Positions 9,420 to 19,246 of a stretch of 64,000 nt of DNA are shown one piece after another. A program made the position numbers and the translations under genes. The notes below the pieces were generated by a model, which ran no database searches, was not told the origin of the DNA, and was given only the letters and a program-made list of their open reading frames with translations. The number at the start of each line of letters is the position of its first letter. Position 1 is the stretch's first letter. This stretch comes from an uncultured Muribaculaceae bacterium (GTDB lineage: Bacteria; Bacteroidota; Bacteroidia; Bacteroidales; Muribaculaceae): contig CAJTTG010000001.1 in assembly GCA_910579185.1 (NCBI GenBank), forward strand, positions 124,001 through 188,000, in the 5' to 3' direction.

Positions 9420-10751
9420 TTATTTGGCTGCGGTCTTCTCGGCATATGTCTCCTTGATGAGCCACACTGCTGCCGCACCGATAAGCAGGAAGATACCGGC
9501 GAGAACCAGCATGGCCACCTGGCTGCCGCCAACAAGATGGAGTATCACTCCACCAAGAGCTGCCGCTACAATCTGAGGAATGCATATCGTGCCGTTGAAC
9601 AGGCCGAGATACATACCCATGTTTTTGCCGGAAATGGAGTTGGTGAGGATTGTGAACGGGAGCGCGAGCATAGCGGCCCATGCGCATCCGATCAGAACGT
9701 ATGAGGCGAAGAGGCCATATTTATTGGTTATGAACATGGTTGATATGAACCCGATGGCTCCAAGGATTAGACTGAGAGAGTAGACAACCCGATGGTTCTT
9801 GAACAATGGAATTGCCATAGCCCAGATAACAGAGCCTACGGCCTGGACGGCGAACAGGACTCCTACCCAGTTTCCTGCTTCCTGATAAGCCTGCGTCTGG
9901 GTCTCGGTAGTTCCCCAGACCTGAGAGGCTATGGCTCCATTGGTGTAGGTCCACATGTACATGAATGCAGCCCAGCAGAAAAATTGTACAAGTCCGATGG
10001 TCCAGAATGTGCGTGGCGCATTGCGTAACAGGGTGAACACACTGCTGCTTTGATGCTTCTCCGCTTCAGTGATTCCGTGGAATGCGGCATACTCTTTCGG
10101 TGGCATCTCCTTGATGGTCAGAAAACTGTAGATAACGCACAGGATCAGAACGGCGGCACCGATGTAGAATGAGTAGGTCACGGTGTCGGGTACTTGGCCT
10201 TCCGGCGCGAGATTGCTGATGCCAATGGCTGTGAGTGTGATGGGTGCGAGGTATCCTACGAGGCTTCCGGCGTTGCAGAGGAAGCTCTGGATGGAGTAGG
10301 CGAGTCCTTTCTGACGTTCGTTGACCTGATCGCCAACAAGCATTTTGAAGGGTTGCATGGCCATGTTGATCGACGTGTCGAGAAACATCAGGGCGATGAA
10401 TCCGAAAGCCATGGCTCCGGCTACGGAAAGGCCGAAACTTCCGGCATTTGGAAGCAGGCACATTACGATCACTGCAATAGCCGCACCTAAAAGAAGATAG
10501 GGAAGTCGACGCCCCAGCCGGTTCCATGTCCGGTCTGAAGCGAAGCCGATGATCGGTTGAACGATTATGCCCATGAGTGGTGGCAGAATCCAAAAATAGC
10601 TGAGTTTGTGGGGATCGGCTCCAAGTGTGGAGAAAATGCGTGAAATGTTTGCGCTCTGGAGAGCGTAGGCAATCTGCACGCCGAAAAATCCGAAGCTCAA
10701 ATTCCAGAGCTTCCAGAACCCGAGGTCGGGTTTGGCTTTTAAATGGCTCAT
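9420..10751 (-). CDS. MFS transporter, SLC45/maltose-sucrose carrier type
   Basis: A 443-residue inner-membrane carrier with about 12 hydrophobic segments. The N-terminal region reads SFGFFGVQIAYALQSANISR and the loop after helix 2 carries GFASDRTWNRLGRRLPYLLL, the MFS DRxGRR-type motif, as in SLC45-like glycoside carriers of Bacteroidota. The ATG at 10751 is preferred over one five codons upstream, because MSHLKAKPDL is the usual hydrophilic start. The substrate is probably an oligosaccharide such as maltose or sucrose, by family resemblance only; no glycosidase is adjacent. Confidence 0.82.
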   Translation of the reverse strand: MSHLKAKPDLGFWKLWNLSFGFFGVQIAYALQSANISRIFSTLGADPHKLSYFWILPPLMGIIVQPIIGFASDRTWNRLGRRLPYLLLGAAIAVIVMCLLPNAGSFGLSVAGAMAFGFIALMFLDTSINMAMQPFKMLVGDQVNERQKGLAYSIQSFLCNAGSLVGYLAPITLTAIGISNLAPEGQVPDTVTYSFYIGAAVLILCVIYSFLTIKEMPPKEYAAFHGITEAEKHQSSSVFTLLRNAPRTFWTIGLVQFFCWAAFMYMWTYTNGAIASQVWGTTETQTQAYQEAGNWVGVLFAVQAVGSVIWAMAIPLFKNHRVVYSLSLILGAIGFISTMFITNKYGLFASYVLIGCAWAAMLALPFTILTNSISGKNMGMYLGLFNGTICIPQIVAAALGGVILHLVGGSQVAMLVLAGIFLLIGAAAVWLIKETYAEKTAAK

Positions 10752-10864
10752 AAAAAATAGAATCACTGCCTGTTCTCTTTCAGGCCTATGTTTGTAAGTA
10801 TGATATTGAAAAATGGTATGTTCGGGAGGGGAGGGAGAATGAGAATGAGTGTGTCGGCAGGATG

Positions 10865-11707
10865 TCAGTCAACAAGAGAGTACATCCATGCTATTTCCTG
10901 AGCCCAGATATCTGTATCGGGGGTTTCGAGTATCAATGGTATGGAGTCCATCCGTGGATCGTTCATCAGCATTTTGAAAAAGTCGGCTCCTATCATGCCT
11001 TTGCCGAGAGATTCATGGCGGTCCACCTTTGAGCCAAGACCTTTCTTGGTGTCGTTGATGTGCATGGCACTAAGATATTCCCAGCCGATCAGGTCGCCGA
11101 ACTCATCCCATGCGGCTTTGTAGCCCTCGGGGGTTGCGAGATCGTAACCGGCGGCGAACGCATGGCAGGTGTCGATGCAGACTCCAACGCGTTTTTTGTC
11201 TTCAACGCCATCGATTATACGGCGTATCTGGTCAAAAGAGAATCCGAGATTTGATCCTTGTCCGGCAGTGTTTTCGATCACGGCTTTAACACCTGATGTC
11301 TTGTCAAGGGAAATGTTGATCGATTCTGCTATCCTGTCAAGGCAATCGTTGATTTCGATTTTCTTCAGGTGGCTGCCCGGATGAAAGTTAAGCATAGTCA
11401 GCCCCAATTGTTCGCAACGTTGCAGTTCGTCAAGAAATGCCTTGCGTGATTTTTCGAGTCCTTCCGGATCAGGCGAACCGAGATTGATCAGATAGCTGTC
11501 GTGAGGCAGAATGCGTTCCGGTGTGTATCCCAGACGTTCGCAATTAGCCTTGAACGCGATTGCTTCCGCTTCCGGAATGGCCGATGAAAACCAACGCGAC
11601 GGATTTCTGGTGAACAAGGCGAATGCTTTTGCCCCGATCTCCGCAGCGTTTACCGGAGCTTGGCTTACTCCTTTGGATGCTGATACATGTGCTCCTACAA
11701 ATTTCAT
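10865..11707 (-). CDS. nfo: endonuclease IV (AP endonuclease)
   Basis: A zinc-dependent AP endonuclease of 280 residues that cuts DNA at abasic sites during base excision repair. It begins KFVGAHVSASKGV and shows the metal-binding blocks FHPGSHLKK, IENTAGQGSNLG, GVCIDTCHAFAAGYD, AMHINDTK and DRHESLGKGMIG in the expected order. It is expressed divergently from udk. Identity is secure by motif order and length. Confidence 0.96.
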   Translation of the reverse strand: MKFVGAHVSASKGVSQAPVNAAEIGAKAFALFTRNPSRWFSSAIPEAEAIAFKANCERLGYTPERILPHDSYLINLGSPDPEGLEKSRKAFLDELQRCEQLGLTMLNFHPGSHLKKIEINDCLDRIAESINISLDKTSGVKAVIENTAGQGSNLGFSFDQIRRIIDGVEDKKRVGVCIDTCHAFAAGYDLATPEGYKAAWDEFGDLIGWEYLSAMHINDTKKGLGSKVDRHESLGKGMIGADFFKMLMNDPRMDSIPLILETPDTDIWAQEIAWMYSLVD

Positions 11708-11827
11708 TTTCGTCTTTCTTTACGCAAATTAATGAATCACATTGCAAATCTAACAATAATAATCGACTTTGTCATAACGCAGGAACAAAAAAAATATGGT
11801 TTTTCGCCATGATCAATTAAAAGTAAT

Positions 11828-11835
11828 TATCTTTG
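11828..11835 (+). promoter_or_regulatory. udk promoter, -7 box TATCTTTG
   Basis: TATCTTTG is an exact TAnnTTTG match 31 bp upstream of the udk start, preceded by an AT-rich tract with a TTTTTCG element about 25 bp upstream. Confidence 0.55.
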
Positions 11836-11866
11836 CAAGTAAATATCACATAAAACACAGACACCA

Positions 11867-12499
11867 ATGCTGATTATTGGAATAGCAGGCGGTACTGGTT
11901 CAGGCAAAACCACCGTCGTCAATAAAATCATAAAAAGTCTGCCGGCCGGCGAGGTTGCCGTTTTGCCGCAGGATTCATATTATAAGGATTCAAGCCATAT
12001 ACCGCCGGAGGATCGCAGTAAGATCAATTTTGATGAGCCGGCGGCTATCGAGTGGTCGCTTCTTGTTGATCAGCTCGCACAGCTCAAGGAAGGAAAGAAT
12101 ATCGAGATGCCGACATATTCCTATCTCACATGTACCCGGCAGGAGGCAACGGTCACTGTGGAACCGCGCGATGTGGTGATCGTAGAGGGTATTCTTGTGC
12201 TCAATGATCCCGTGTTGCGCAATATGATGGATGTAAAGGTATTCGTCGATGCGGATGCGGACGACAGACTGATCCGTGTGATTGCACGTGACTGTGTGGA
12301 GCGTGGCCGAACACCGATGGCTGTGATCAACCGCTATCAGGATGTCCTGAAACCGATGCATTCAATGTATATCGAGCCGTCCAAGCGTTTTGCCGATCTG
12401 ATTGTGCCTCAGGGAGGAAACAATATCGTTGCCATCAATCTGCTGACAGACTATATCGAGGCACGTTTGCGCAAGGCTAATCGCGAACATCAACTCTGA
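11867..12499 (+). CDS. udk: uridine/cytidine kinase
   Basis: It phosphorylates uridine and cytidine in pyrimidine salvage. The 210-residue protein starts with the P-loop GIAGGTGSGKTTV and carries DSYYKD and the VIVEGILVL block typical of Udk. It is followed 11 bp later by lptB, so the two probably share the promoter at 11828. Confidence 0.94.
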   Translation: MLIIGIAGGTGSGKTTVVNKIIKSLPAGEVAVLPQDSYYKDSSHIPPEDRSKINFDEPAAIEWSLLVDQLAQLKEGKNIEMPTYSYLTCTRQEATVTVEPRDVVIVEGILVLNDPVLRNMMDVKVFVDADADDRLIRVIARDCVERGRTPMAVINRYQDVLKPMHSMYIEPSKRFADLIVPQGGNNIVAINLLTDYIEARLRKANREHQL

Positions 12500-12510
12500 T
12501 TACGTAGGAA

Positions 12511-13302
12511 ATGGAAGAAGATTTGGATAAGGTGACTGAGAGTGTGGAAGCGGATCATAAAATGGTGCTCCGCACGGATAATCTCGTGAAAAAATATGGT
12601 CAGCGAACGGTTGTCAACCATGTCTCCATAGATGTCACGCAGGGAGAGATTGTAGGTCTTCTTGGCCCTAATGGCGCAGGTAAGACCACGACGTTCTATA
12701 TGACTGTGGGGCTGATAACGCCGAATGAAGGTCAGATTTACCTTGACGACCAAAATATAACGAAATTTCCTGTATATAAACGTGCCCACCTGGGAATCGG
12801 CTATCTTGCACAGGAGGCTTCCGTGTTCCGCAAGATGACTGTGGAGGATAATATCAAGTCTGTGTTGGAGATGACCGGTACTTCAAAAGAGTATCAGCGT
12901 GAAAAATTGGAGACACTACTTGAGGAATTTAATCTCGTAGACCGAAGGAAGAACTATGGCGACAGGCTTTCAGGTGGCGAACGTCGCCGTACGGAGATAG
13001 CCCGTTGTCTTGCAATCAGCCCCAAGTTTATAATGCTCGACGAACCTTTTGCTGGCGTCGATCCTATAGCGGTTGAAGATATACAAAGTGTTGTGTATAA
13101 GCTTAAAGAGAAGAATATAGGGATTCTTATAACTGACCATAATGCCAATGAAACACTGAATATTACAGACCGTGCATATCTGCTGTTCGATGGCAAGATA
13201 TTGTTTCAGGGAACATCCGAACAGCTTGCTGAAAATCCTATCGTAAGGGAGAAATATCTCGGACGTGGATTTATGTTCAACAGAAAGAAATTTAACTCGT
13301 AG
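12511..13302 (+). CDS. lptB: lipopolysaccharide export ABC ATPase LptB
   Basis: This is the cytoplasmic ATPase that drives LPS extraction from the inner membrane with LptFG. The 263-residue protein has Walker A GPNGAGKTTTFYM, signature LSGGERRRTEIARCL and Walker B IMLDEPFAGVDPIAVEDI, which distinguish LptB from branched-chain amino-acid ATPases. An N-terminal extension of about 20 acidic residues precedes the NBD. The LptF/G partners are not in this window. Confidence 0.93.
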   Translation: MEEDLDKVTESVEADHKMVLRTDNLVKKYGQRTVVNHVSIDVTQGEIVGLLGPNGAGKTTTFYMTVGLITPNEGQIYLDDQNITKFPVYKRAHLGIGYLAQEASVFRKMTVEDNIKSVLEMTGTSKEYQREKLETLLEEFNLVDRRKNYGDRLSGGERRRTEIARCLAISPKFIMLDEPFAGVDPIAVEDIQSVVYKLKEKNIGILITDHNANETLNITDRAYLLFDGKILFQGTSEQLAENPIVREKYLGRGFMFNRKKFNS

Positions 13303-13326
13303 TTTTTCAGGTTAATAAATAAAAGC

Positions 13327-13334
13327 TATATTTG
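13327..13334 (+). promoter_or_regulatory. mutAB promoter, -7 box TATATTTG
   Basis: TATATTTG fits the Bacteroidota -7 consensus, with a T-rich TTTTTC stretch about 20 bp upstream. The mutA ATG is 41 bp downstream. Confidence 0.55.
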
Positions 13335-13374
13335 CAACACCATTATAATAAGACTTTAATCATTATTTGATATC

Positions 13375-15222
13375 ATGACAGAAAAGAAAAAAGAACTGCT
13401 GTTTGACCAGTTCCCTCCCGTTTCTACAGAAGAATGGAAGGCAAAAGTGGAAGCCGACTTGAAAGGGGCTCCTTTTGACAAGAAATTGGTATGGCGAACC
13501 AACGAGGGCTTCAACGTACAGCCAATGTACCGCGCCGAGGATATCGCCGATCTTAAAACAACTGATTCGCTCCCTGGTGAGTATCCATTTGTCCGCGGAA
13601 CACGTACAGACAATGATTGGCTGACACGTCAGGAAATTATTGCCGGATCTGCAAAGGAAGCAAATGAAAAGGCGCTTGATGTATTGACTAAGGGTGTCAA
13701 CTCTCTTGGTTTTAAAATCAAGGACGCTACTCCCGAAGAATTATCAACCCTTCTCAATGGCATTGATGTTGAGAAAGTCGAACTTAACTTCTCATGCTGT
13801 GTGAAGAAAGCGCTTCTGTTTGCTTCGGTACTCGTGGATTATCTGAAAGCAAACGGACTTGAGGCTAAATTCCGTGGCTCGATTGATTTCAACCCCTACA
13901 AGAGAGCATTGAAACATGGCGTTGAATTCCCGGGCGATGTTTGTGCGCTCGCAGTGAAGATGCTTGATGCTGTCAAGGATGTGCCCGGATTGAAAGTTCT
14001 GTCGGTTAATTCCGATATGCTGTCAAATGCCGGTGCTTATATATTCCAGGAATTAGGCTATGCTCTTGCATGGGGCGCTTCGTGGCTCACCATGTTGACC
14101 GATGCCGGTGTCGATGCAGCGGTTGTTGCATCCCGTATAAAATTCAATATGGGTATCTCAAGCAACTATTTCATGGAGCTTGCCAAATTCCGTGCGGCAC
14201 GCATGCTTTGGGCTCAGATCGTAAAACAATATGGCGTGGCTGAGGATCTCTGCAAGATGGCTGTTCATGCATCCACTTCTCGTTATAACCAGACCATCTA
14301 TGATGCGCATGTCAACCTGCTCCGTAGCCAGACTGAGACAATGTCGGCTGCATTGGCCGGTGTTGATTCGATCACAACCGTTCCGTTTGATACTCCCTAT
14401 CAGACACCTGACGATTTCTCTGAGCGTATTGCACGCAACCAGCAGTTCCTTCTCAAGGAGGAAAGCCACCTTGACAAAGTTGTCGATCCTGCCGGTGGTT
14501 CCTACTATGTTGAGACCTTGACCGTCTCGATAGCCAATGAGGCATGGAAGCTCTTTATCGAGGTGGAGGAAAACGGTGGCTTCTTCGCACAGGTTACTAA
14601 TGGCGATGTGCAGAAAGCGATCCGTGAGACATCGGAAAAACGTCACACAGATGTTGCCCGTCGTAAAGAAATTCTTCTTGGCACGAACCAATATCCGAAT
14701 ATCAATGAAATGGCTGCCGGTAAGATTAAGAATTCAGAAGGATGTGGTTGTGGTTGCGGCATGGAAGAAAATGCCGGTGCCGGACTTCCTGTCAGCCGTG
14801 CGGCAAGTGATTTTGAGGCGCTCCGTCTGGCGACAGAGGCTGCTTCCAACCGTCCCAAAGTGTTCATGCTGACAATCGGCAATCTCGCTATGCGTCTTGC
14901 TCGTGCTCAGTTCTCAACCAACTTCTTCGGTTGTGCAGGTTACGAGATCATTGACAATCTTGGATTTGAAACTGTAGAGAAAGGTGTTGACGAGGCTCTT
15001 GCAAAAGGAGCGGATATCGTGGTTCTGTGTTCTTCGGATGATGAATATGCAACGCTTGCTCCCGAGGCATTCAAGTATCTTGATGGCCGCGCTGAATTCG
15101 TAGTGGCCGGTGCGCCTGTATGCACAGACGATCTGAAGGCTATCGGCATAAATGATTTTGTGCATGTGCGTTGCAATGTGCTTGAAACTCTCCGTGATTT
15201 CAACAACCGACTTTTGAAATAA
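13375..15222 (+). CDS. mutA: methylmalonyl-CoA mutase small subunit
   Basis: The non-catalytic subunit of the adenosylcobalamin-dependent mutase that interconverts succinyl-CoA and methylmalonyl-CoA in the succinate-propionate pathway. The 615 residues form a mutase barrel followed by a B12-like domain lacking the cobalamin-binding DxHxxG motif, as expected for this subunit. The linker between the two carries a compact EGCGCGCGMEE stretch with three alternating cysteines. mutB follows 34 bp later. Confidence 0.94.
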   Translation: MTEKKKELLFDQFPPVSTEEWKAKVEADLKGAPFDKKLVWRTNEGFNVQPMYRAEDIADLKTTDSLPGEYPFVRGTRTDNDWLTRQEIIAGSAKEANEKALDVLTKGVNSLGFKIKDATPEELSTLLNGIDVEKVELNFSCCVKKALLFASVLVDYLKANGLEAKFRGSIDFNPYKRALKHGVEFPGDVCALAVKMLDAVKDVPGLKVLSVNSDMLSNAGAYIFQELGYALAWGASWLTMLTDAGVDAAVVASRIKFNMGISSNYFMELAKFRAARMLWAQIVKQYGVAEDLCKMAVHASTSRYNQTIYDAHVNLLRSQTETMSAALAGVDSITTVPFDTPYQTPDDFSERIARNQQFLLKEESHLDKVVDPAGGSYYVETLTVSIANEAWKLFIEVEENGGFFAQVTNGDVQKAIRETSEKRHTDVARRKEILLGTNQYPNINEMAAGKIKNSEGCGCGCGMEENAGAGLPVSRAASDFEALRLATEAASNRPKVFMLTIGNLAMRLARAQFSTNFFGCAGYEIIDNLGFETVEKGVDEALAKGADIVVLCSSDDEYATLAPEAFKYLDGRAEFVVAGAPVCTDDLKAIGINDFVHVRCNVLETLRDFNNRLLK

Positions 15223-15256
15223 AAATTCTCACCCAACAATATAATTCAATCCAACT

Positions 15257-17392
15257 ATGAAACCGGATTTTAAAACCATAGATATTGCAAAAGACGCCTT
15301 CGGCGCAAAGCATGCACCGGTGGCTACGGGTGAAGAGTGGCTCACCCCGGAACTGATCCCAGTTAAAAATATATACACTAAGGACGATCTTGAAGGACTT
15401 GAACACTTGAACTACGTGTCCGGATTGCCTCCGTTCCTGCGTGGTCCGTATAGCGCAATGTATCCGTTGCGTCCTTGGACCATCCGTCAGTATGCCGGAT
15501 TCTCAACGGCTGCAGAGTCAAACGCTTTCTATCGTCGTAATCTTGCGGCAGGTCAGAAAGGTCTGTCAGTTGCATTCGACCTTGCCACACACCGCGGCTA
15601 TGATGCCGATCATGAACGTGTGGTAGGTGACGTTGGAAAAGCAGGTGTGTCGATTTGCTCTCTCGACGACATGAAAGTACTTTTCGATGGTATTCCATTG
15701 AATAAGATGTCTGTTTCGATGACCATGAACGGTGCTGTGCTTCCTGTGCTTGCATTCTACATCAATGCCGGACTGGAACAGGGTGCTAAGCTTGACGAGA
15801 TGGCCGGTACGATCCAGAATGACATCCTTAAGGAATTCATGGTTCGTAACACATACATTTATCCGCCGGAATTCTCGATGCGCATTATCGCTGATATCTT
15901 TGAGTACACATCGCAGAATATGCCTAAGTTCAACAGCATCTCTATCTCCGGCTACCACATGCAGGAGGCTGGCGCTACCTGTGATATCGAGCTGGCATAT
16001 ACTCTTGCAGATGGTCTGGAATACCTGCGTGCCGGTGTTAATGCCGGAATGGATATTGACGCTTTCGCTCCGCGCCTGTCGTTCTTCTGGGCTATCGGTA
16101 TGAACTTCTTCATGGAGATCGCTAAGATGCGTGCGGCACGTATGCTCTGGGCTAAGATCGTGAAGCAGTTCAACCCCAAGAATCCGAAATCACTTGCTCT
16201 GCGTACACACTCACAGACATCCGGATGGTCGCTCACCGAACAAGATCCGTTCAACAATGTAGGCCGTACCTGTATCGAAGCTATGGGAGCTGCTTTGGGT
16301 CACACCCAGTCACTCCATACCAATGCTCTCGACGAGGCTATCGCGCTTCCGACTGATTTCTCTGCGCGTATTGCTCGTAATACCCAGATCTATATCCAGG
16401 AGGAGACCATGATCACCAAGCAGGTTGATCCATGGGCCGGTTCTTACTATATCGAGGCTCTGACTGATGAGATTGCACACCGTGCATGGAATCATATTCA
16501 GGAAATCGAGAAGCTCGGTGGCATGGCTAAGGCTATTGAAACCGGTCTGCCGAAACTGCGTATTGAAGAGGCTTCAGCCCGTACACAGGCTCGTATCGAC
16601 TCCGGTCGTCAGACCATTGTAGGTATCAACAAGTATCGTCTTGATCATGAAGATCCGATCGATATTCTTGAGATTGATAATACTGAAGTGCGTAAAGAGC
16701 AGATCGAGCGTCTTAACGATGTCAAATCGCATCGCGATGAGGCTAAGGTTAAGGAAGCTTTGGCTGCAATTACAGAATGTGTGCGCACGAAAGAAGGCAA
16801 TCTTCTTGATCTTGCAGTCAAGGCTGCCGGCTTGCGTGCCACATTGGGTGAAATTTCTGACGCCTGCGAGGAAGTCGTGGGACGTTATAAGGCTGTAATC
16901 AGAACTATATCAGGCGTGTATTCAAGCGAAACCAAAAATGATGCCGATTTTGAGAAGGCACAGAAGATGTGTGAGGAATTTGCAAAACGCGAAGGCCGTC
17001 AGCCCCGTATCATGATTGCAAAGATGGGACAGGATGGACATGACCGTGGTGCGAAAGTCGTTGCTACCGGTTATGCCGATTGCGGTTTCGACGTCGATAT
17101 GGGTCCGTTGTTCCAGACTCCGGCCGAAGCTGCGCGTCAGGCTGTAGAGAACGACGTGCATATTCTCGGTGTCAGCTCCCTTGCTGCCGGTCATAAAACG
17201 CTTGTTCCTCAGGTTATCGAAGAGTTGAAGAAACTTGGCCGCGAGGATATTATGGTGACTGCCGGAGGTGTTATCCCTGCGCAGGACTACGATTTCCTCT
17301 ATCGCGCAGGCGTTGCGGCTATATTCGGTCCCGGCACCCGTATCCCTGTTTCTGCTATTAAGATGCTTGAAATTCTTATGGCTGAAGAATAA
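15257..17392 (+). CDS. mutB: methylmalonyl-CoA mutase large (catalytic) subunit
   Basis: The catalytic B12-dependent subunit of 711 residues. The N-terminal barrel includes GLSVAFDLATHRGYDADH and the C-terminal domain has GQDGHDRGAKVVATGYAD, with the DxHxxG motif that supplies the lower axial ligand to cobalamin. It works with mutA. No epimerase or MeaB chaperone is next to it. A 15-bp hairpin directly after the stop ends the operon. Confidence 0.97.
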   Translation: MKPDFKTIDIAKDAFGAKHAPVATGEEWLTPELIPVKNIYTKDDLEGLEHLNYVSGLPPFLRGPYSAMYPLRPWTIRQYAGFSTAAESNAFYRRNLAAGQKGLSVAFDLATHRGYDADHERVVGDVGKAGVSICSLDDMKVLFDGIPLNKMSVSMTMNGAVLPVLAFYINAGLEQGAKLDEMAGTIQNDILKEFMVRNTYIYPPEFSMRIIADIFEYTSQNMPKFNSISISGYHMQEAGATCDIELAYTLADGLEYLRAGVNAGMDIDAFAPRLSFFWAIGMNFFMEIAKMRAARMLWAKIVKQFNPKNPKSLALRTHSQTSGWSLTEQDPFNNVGRTCIEAMGAALGHTQSLHTNALDEAIALPTDFSARIARNTQIYIQEETMITKQVDPWAGSYYIEALTDEIAHRAWNHIQEIEKLGGMAKAIETGLPKLRIEEASARTQARIDSGRQTIVGINKYRLDHEDPIDILEIDNTEVRKEQIERLNDVKSHRDEAKVKEALAAITECVRTKEGNLLDLAVKAAGLRATLGEISDACEEVVGRYKAVIRTISGVYSSETKNDADFEKAQKMCEEFAKREGRQPRIMIAKMGQDGHDRGAKVVATGYADCGFDVDMGPLFQTPAEAARQAVENDVHILGVSSLAAGHKTLVPQVIEELKKLGREDIMVTAGGVIPAQDYDFLYRAGVAAIFGPGTRIPVSAIKMLEILMAEE

Positions 17393-17410
17393 TACAACTT
17401 CATACAATAA

Positions 17411-17448
17411 AAATGGTGGAATCGAGAAAATCGATTCCACCATTTTTT
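17411..17448. terminator. bidirectional terminator between mutB and the OmpA gene
   Basis: A 15-bp perfect stem (17411-17425 with 17431-17445), a GAAAA loop and T-runs on both strands form a textbook shared terminator for the convergent genes. Confidence 0.85.
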
Positions 17449-17466
17449 ATGCATATATAAATTTTG

Positions 17467-18168
17467 TTATTGCAGGGTGCCGTTTTCAGCTTGCTGGATC
17501 ATCTGTTTGTTGGCTGTGATGTAGATTTCCACTCGACGGTTCTGGGCACGACCTTCTGCTGTTTCGTTTGAGGCAACGTAATCAGCCATTGGGATTCCTT
17601 CAGCTGTGATTCTTGACCCGGAAACACCGCTGTTGACGAGGAATGTGCGAACGGCATCGGCACGTCCATTTGCAACGCGTTCGTTCACGGCCATTGTACC
17701 TGTATTGTCCGTATAACCGAAAATCTGTACATTCGTTTCAGGATTGCTGATCAGATTGGATGCAAATCCGGAAAGGGTCTGACGTTCGCTGGTGTTAAGG
17801 GTAGTTCCGTTTGTGGGGAACAGAATGCCGCTGTTGAAAGTCACCTTGATTGCCTGCAAACCATTCTGGTCTGTCACGGTCTCTACCTGTGCTTTCTGCG
17901 CCAGTTCCTCTTCCAGCTGTTTCTTCTGCTGATCCATCTTGCGCCCGATAAGAGTACCTGCACCGGCTCCTACGGCTGCGCCTATAGCCGCGCCAATACC
18001 GGCTCCTTTGCCACCCCCGATCAATGCACCGATACCTGCGCCAACTCCGGCACCACCACCGCCGCCGATCAATGCGCCTTTACCCATGTTTGTCATGCTG
18101 CTGCAACCGGCTGTGCCTACAAGGCAGAGTGACAACGCCGCGATTGTGAATACTTTTGATTTTTTCAT
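17467..18168 (-). CDS. glycine-zipper OmpA-family lipoprotein
   Basis: An envelope protein of 233 residues. A lipoprotein-like signal (ending GTAGCSSM) is followed by a glycine-rich zipper (repeated GxGxGAGxGALIGGG, about residues 30-75), a short charged coiled region, and a C-terminal OmpA peptidoglycan-binding domain with IFGYTDNTG and the NRRVEIYI ending. It probably anchors the outer membrane to peptidoglycan. It is transcribed divergently from the EamA gene. Confidence 0.88.
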   Translation of the reverse strand: MKKSKVFTIAALSLCLVGTAGCSSMTNMGKGALIGGGGGAGVGAGIGALIGGGKGAGIGAAIGAAVGAGAGTLIGRKMDQQKKQLEEELAQKAQVETVTDQNGLQAIKVTFNSGILFPTNGTTLNTSERQTLSGFASNLISNPETNVQIFGYTDNTGTMAVNERVANGRADAVRTFLVNSGVSGSRITAEGIPMADYVASNETAEGRAQNRRVEIYITANKQMIQQAENGTLQ

Positions 18169-18283
18169 TTTGGTTATGTGTTAAATTAATACTTTCTTGA
18201 TTTTATGGCTTGGAAATAGTTCCTATACATTATTATACAAATAATATACTGCCTTTGTTTGTTGTCGGGTACAAAAATAGTAT

Positions 18284-18291
18284 TAAATTTG
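18284..18291 (+). promoter_or_regulatory. EamA promoter, -7 box TAAATTTG
   Basis: TAAATTTG matches the -7 consensus with TTTG elements 22-26 bp upstream; the predicted start is 26 bp downstream. Confidence 0.55.
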
Positions 18292-18316
18292 CAGTAATCA
18301 AAAATATGCAATTTTT

Positions 18317-19246
18317 ATGAGTAATAAAGGATTTTCTTACAATCACATGCGCGCACGTAAGTCCTCTCTTGTATATCATATAGGTGCATTGATTGCTGTC
18401 ACCGCATGGGGACTATCCTTTATTAGTACGAAAATTCTACTTCAGGCAGGACTGGGTGCTGTAGAAGTGTACGTATATAGATCGCTGCTTGCATATTTAT
18501 GCGTCCTCCTCGTTTGTCCACGTCCTATTTTATCAAATTCGCTATCTGATGAGTTGAAATTTCTCCTTGCAGGTATCTGTGGTAATTCATTATATTTCAT
18601 TGCTGAGAATACTGCGATGAAATATACACTTGTTTCTAATGTTTCGCTTATTGTCACAACGGCACCGATTTTGACGGCGTTGCTCATTGGTGCAATGTAT
18701 CGCAGTGAGCGACCTAACAGGGGCTTCCTGACCGGATCGGCCATCGCTTTTGCCGGTGTTGCATGTGTGATATTCAACAGTAGTTTTGTTGTTGAGGTTA
18801 ATCCGCTTGGAGATATGCTTGCGGTTCTTTCTGCGGTATGTTGGGCGGTTTATTCCATTTTGCTGCGGCCTCTGAATGCAATCTACAGTGTATGGTTTAT
18901 CACTCGCAAGACATTTTTCTACGGGGTGCTCACCGCGCTACCTTTCCTTGCTGTTGAGCCATCTCTGGTGGGATTGGACGTGCTGCTGCAACCTGCTGTG
19001 ATCGGAAATCTATGCTTCCTGGCAATGGTTTGCTCAATGATCGCCTATGTCCTCTGGGCGGCCTCTATCAAGAAAATAGGCGTTATCAAATCGGGTAATT
19101 ATTTGTATGTGAGTCCTATCGTTACGCTTCTTGCATCGGCTCTATATCTGAAAGAGCATGTGTCGATTGTTGGATATGCCGGATGTGCTTTGATCCTGAT
19201 AGGAGTGATCTTGAGCGAGAAACTGTCTGCTCGGTTTAAGCGTTGA
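18317..19246 (+). CDS. EamA/DMT-family transporter
   Basis: An inner-membrane carrier of 309 residues with about ten hydrophobic helices and two EamA repeats (roughly residues 20-145 and 165-300). The sequence ITAWGLSFISTKILL-like opening and the C-terminal YLKEHVSIVGYAG block are typical of the drug/metabolite superfamily. The substrate is unknown. An ATG ten codons downstream (18347) is an alternative start. Its 3' end overlaps the convergent downstream gene by 11 bp. Confidence 0.85.
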   Translation: MSNKGFSYNHMRARKSSLVYHIGALIAVTAWGLSFISTKILLQAGLGAVEVYVYRSLLAYLCVLLVCPRPILSNSLSDELKFLLAGICGNSLYFIAENTAMKYTLVSNVSLIVTTAPILTALLIGAMYRSERPNRGFLTGSAIAFAGVACVIFNSSFVVEVNPLGDMLAVLSAVCWAVYSILLRPLNAIYSVWFITRKTFFYGVLTALPFLAVEPSLVGLDVLLQPAVIGNLCFLAMVCSMIAYVLWAASIKKIGVIKSGNYLYVSPIVTLLASALYLKEHVSIVGYAGCALILIGVILSEKLSARFKR

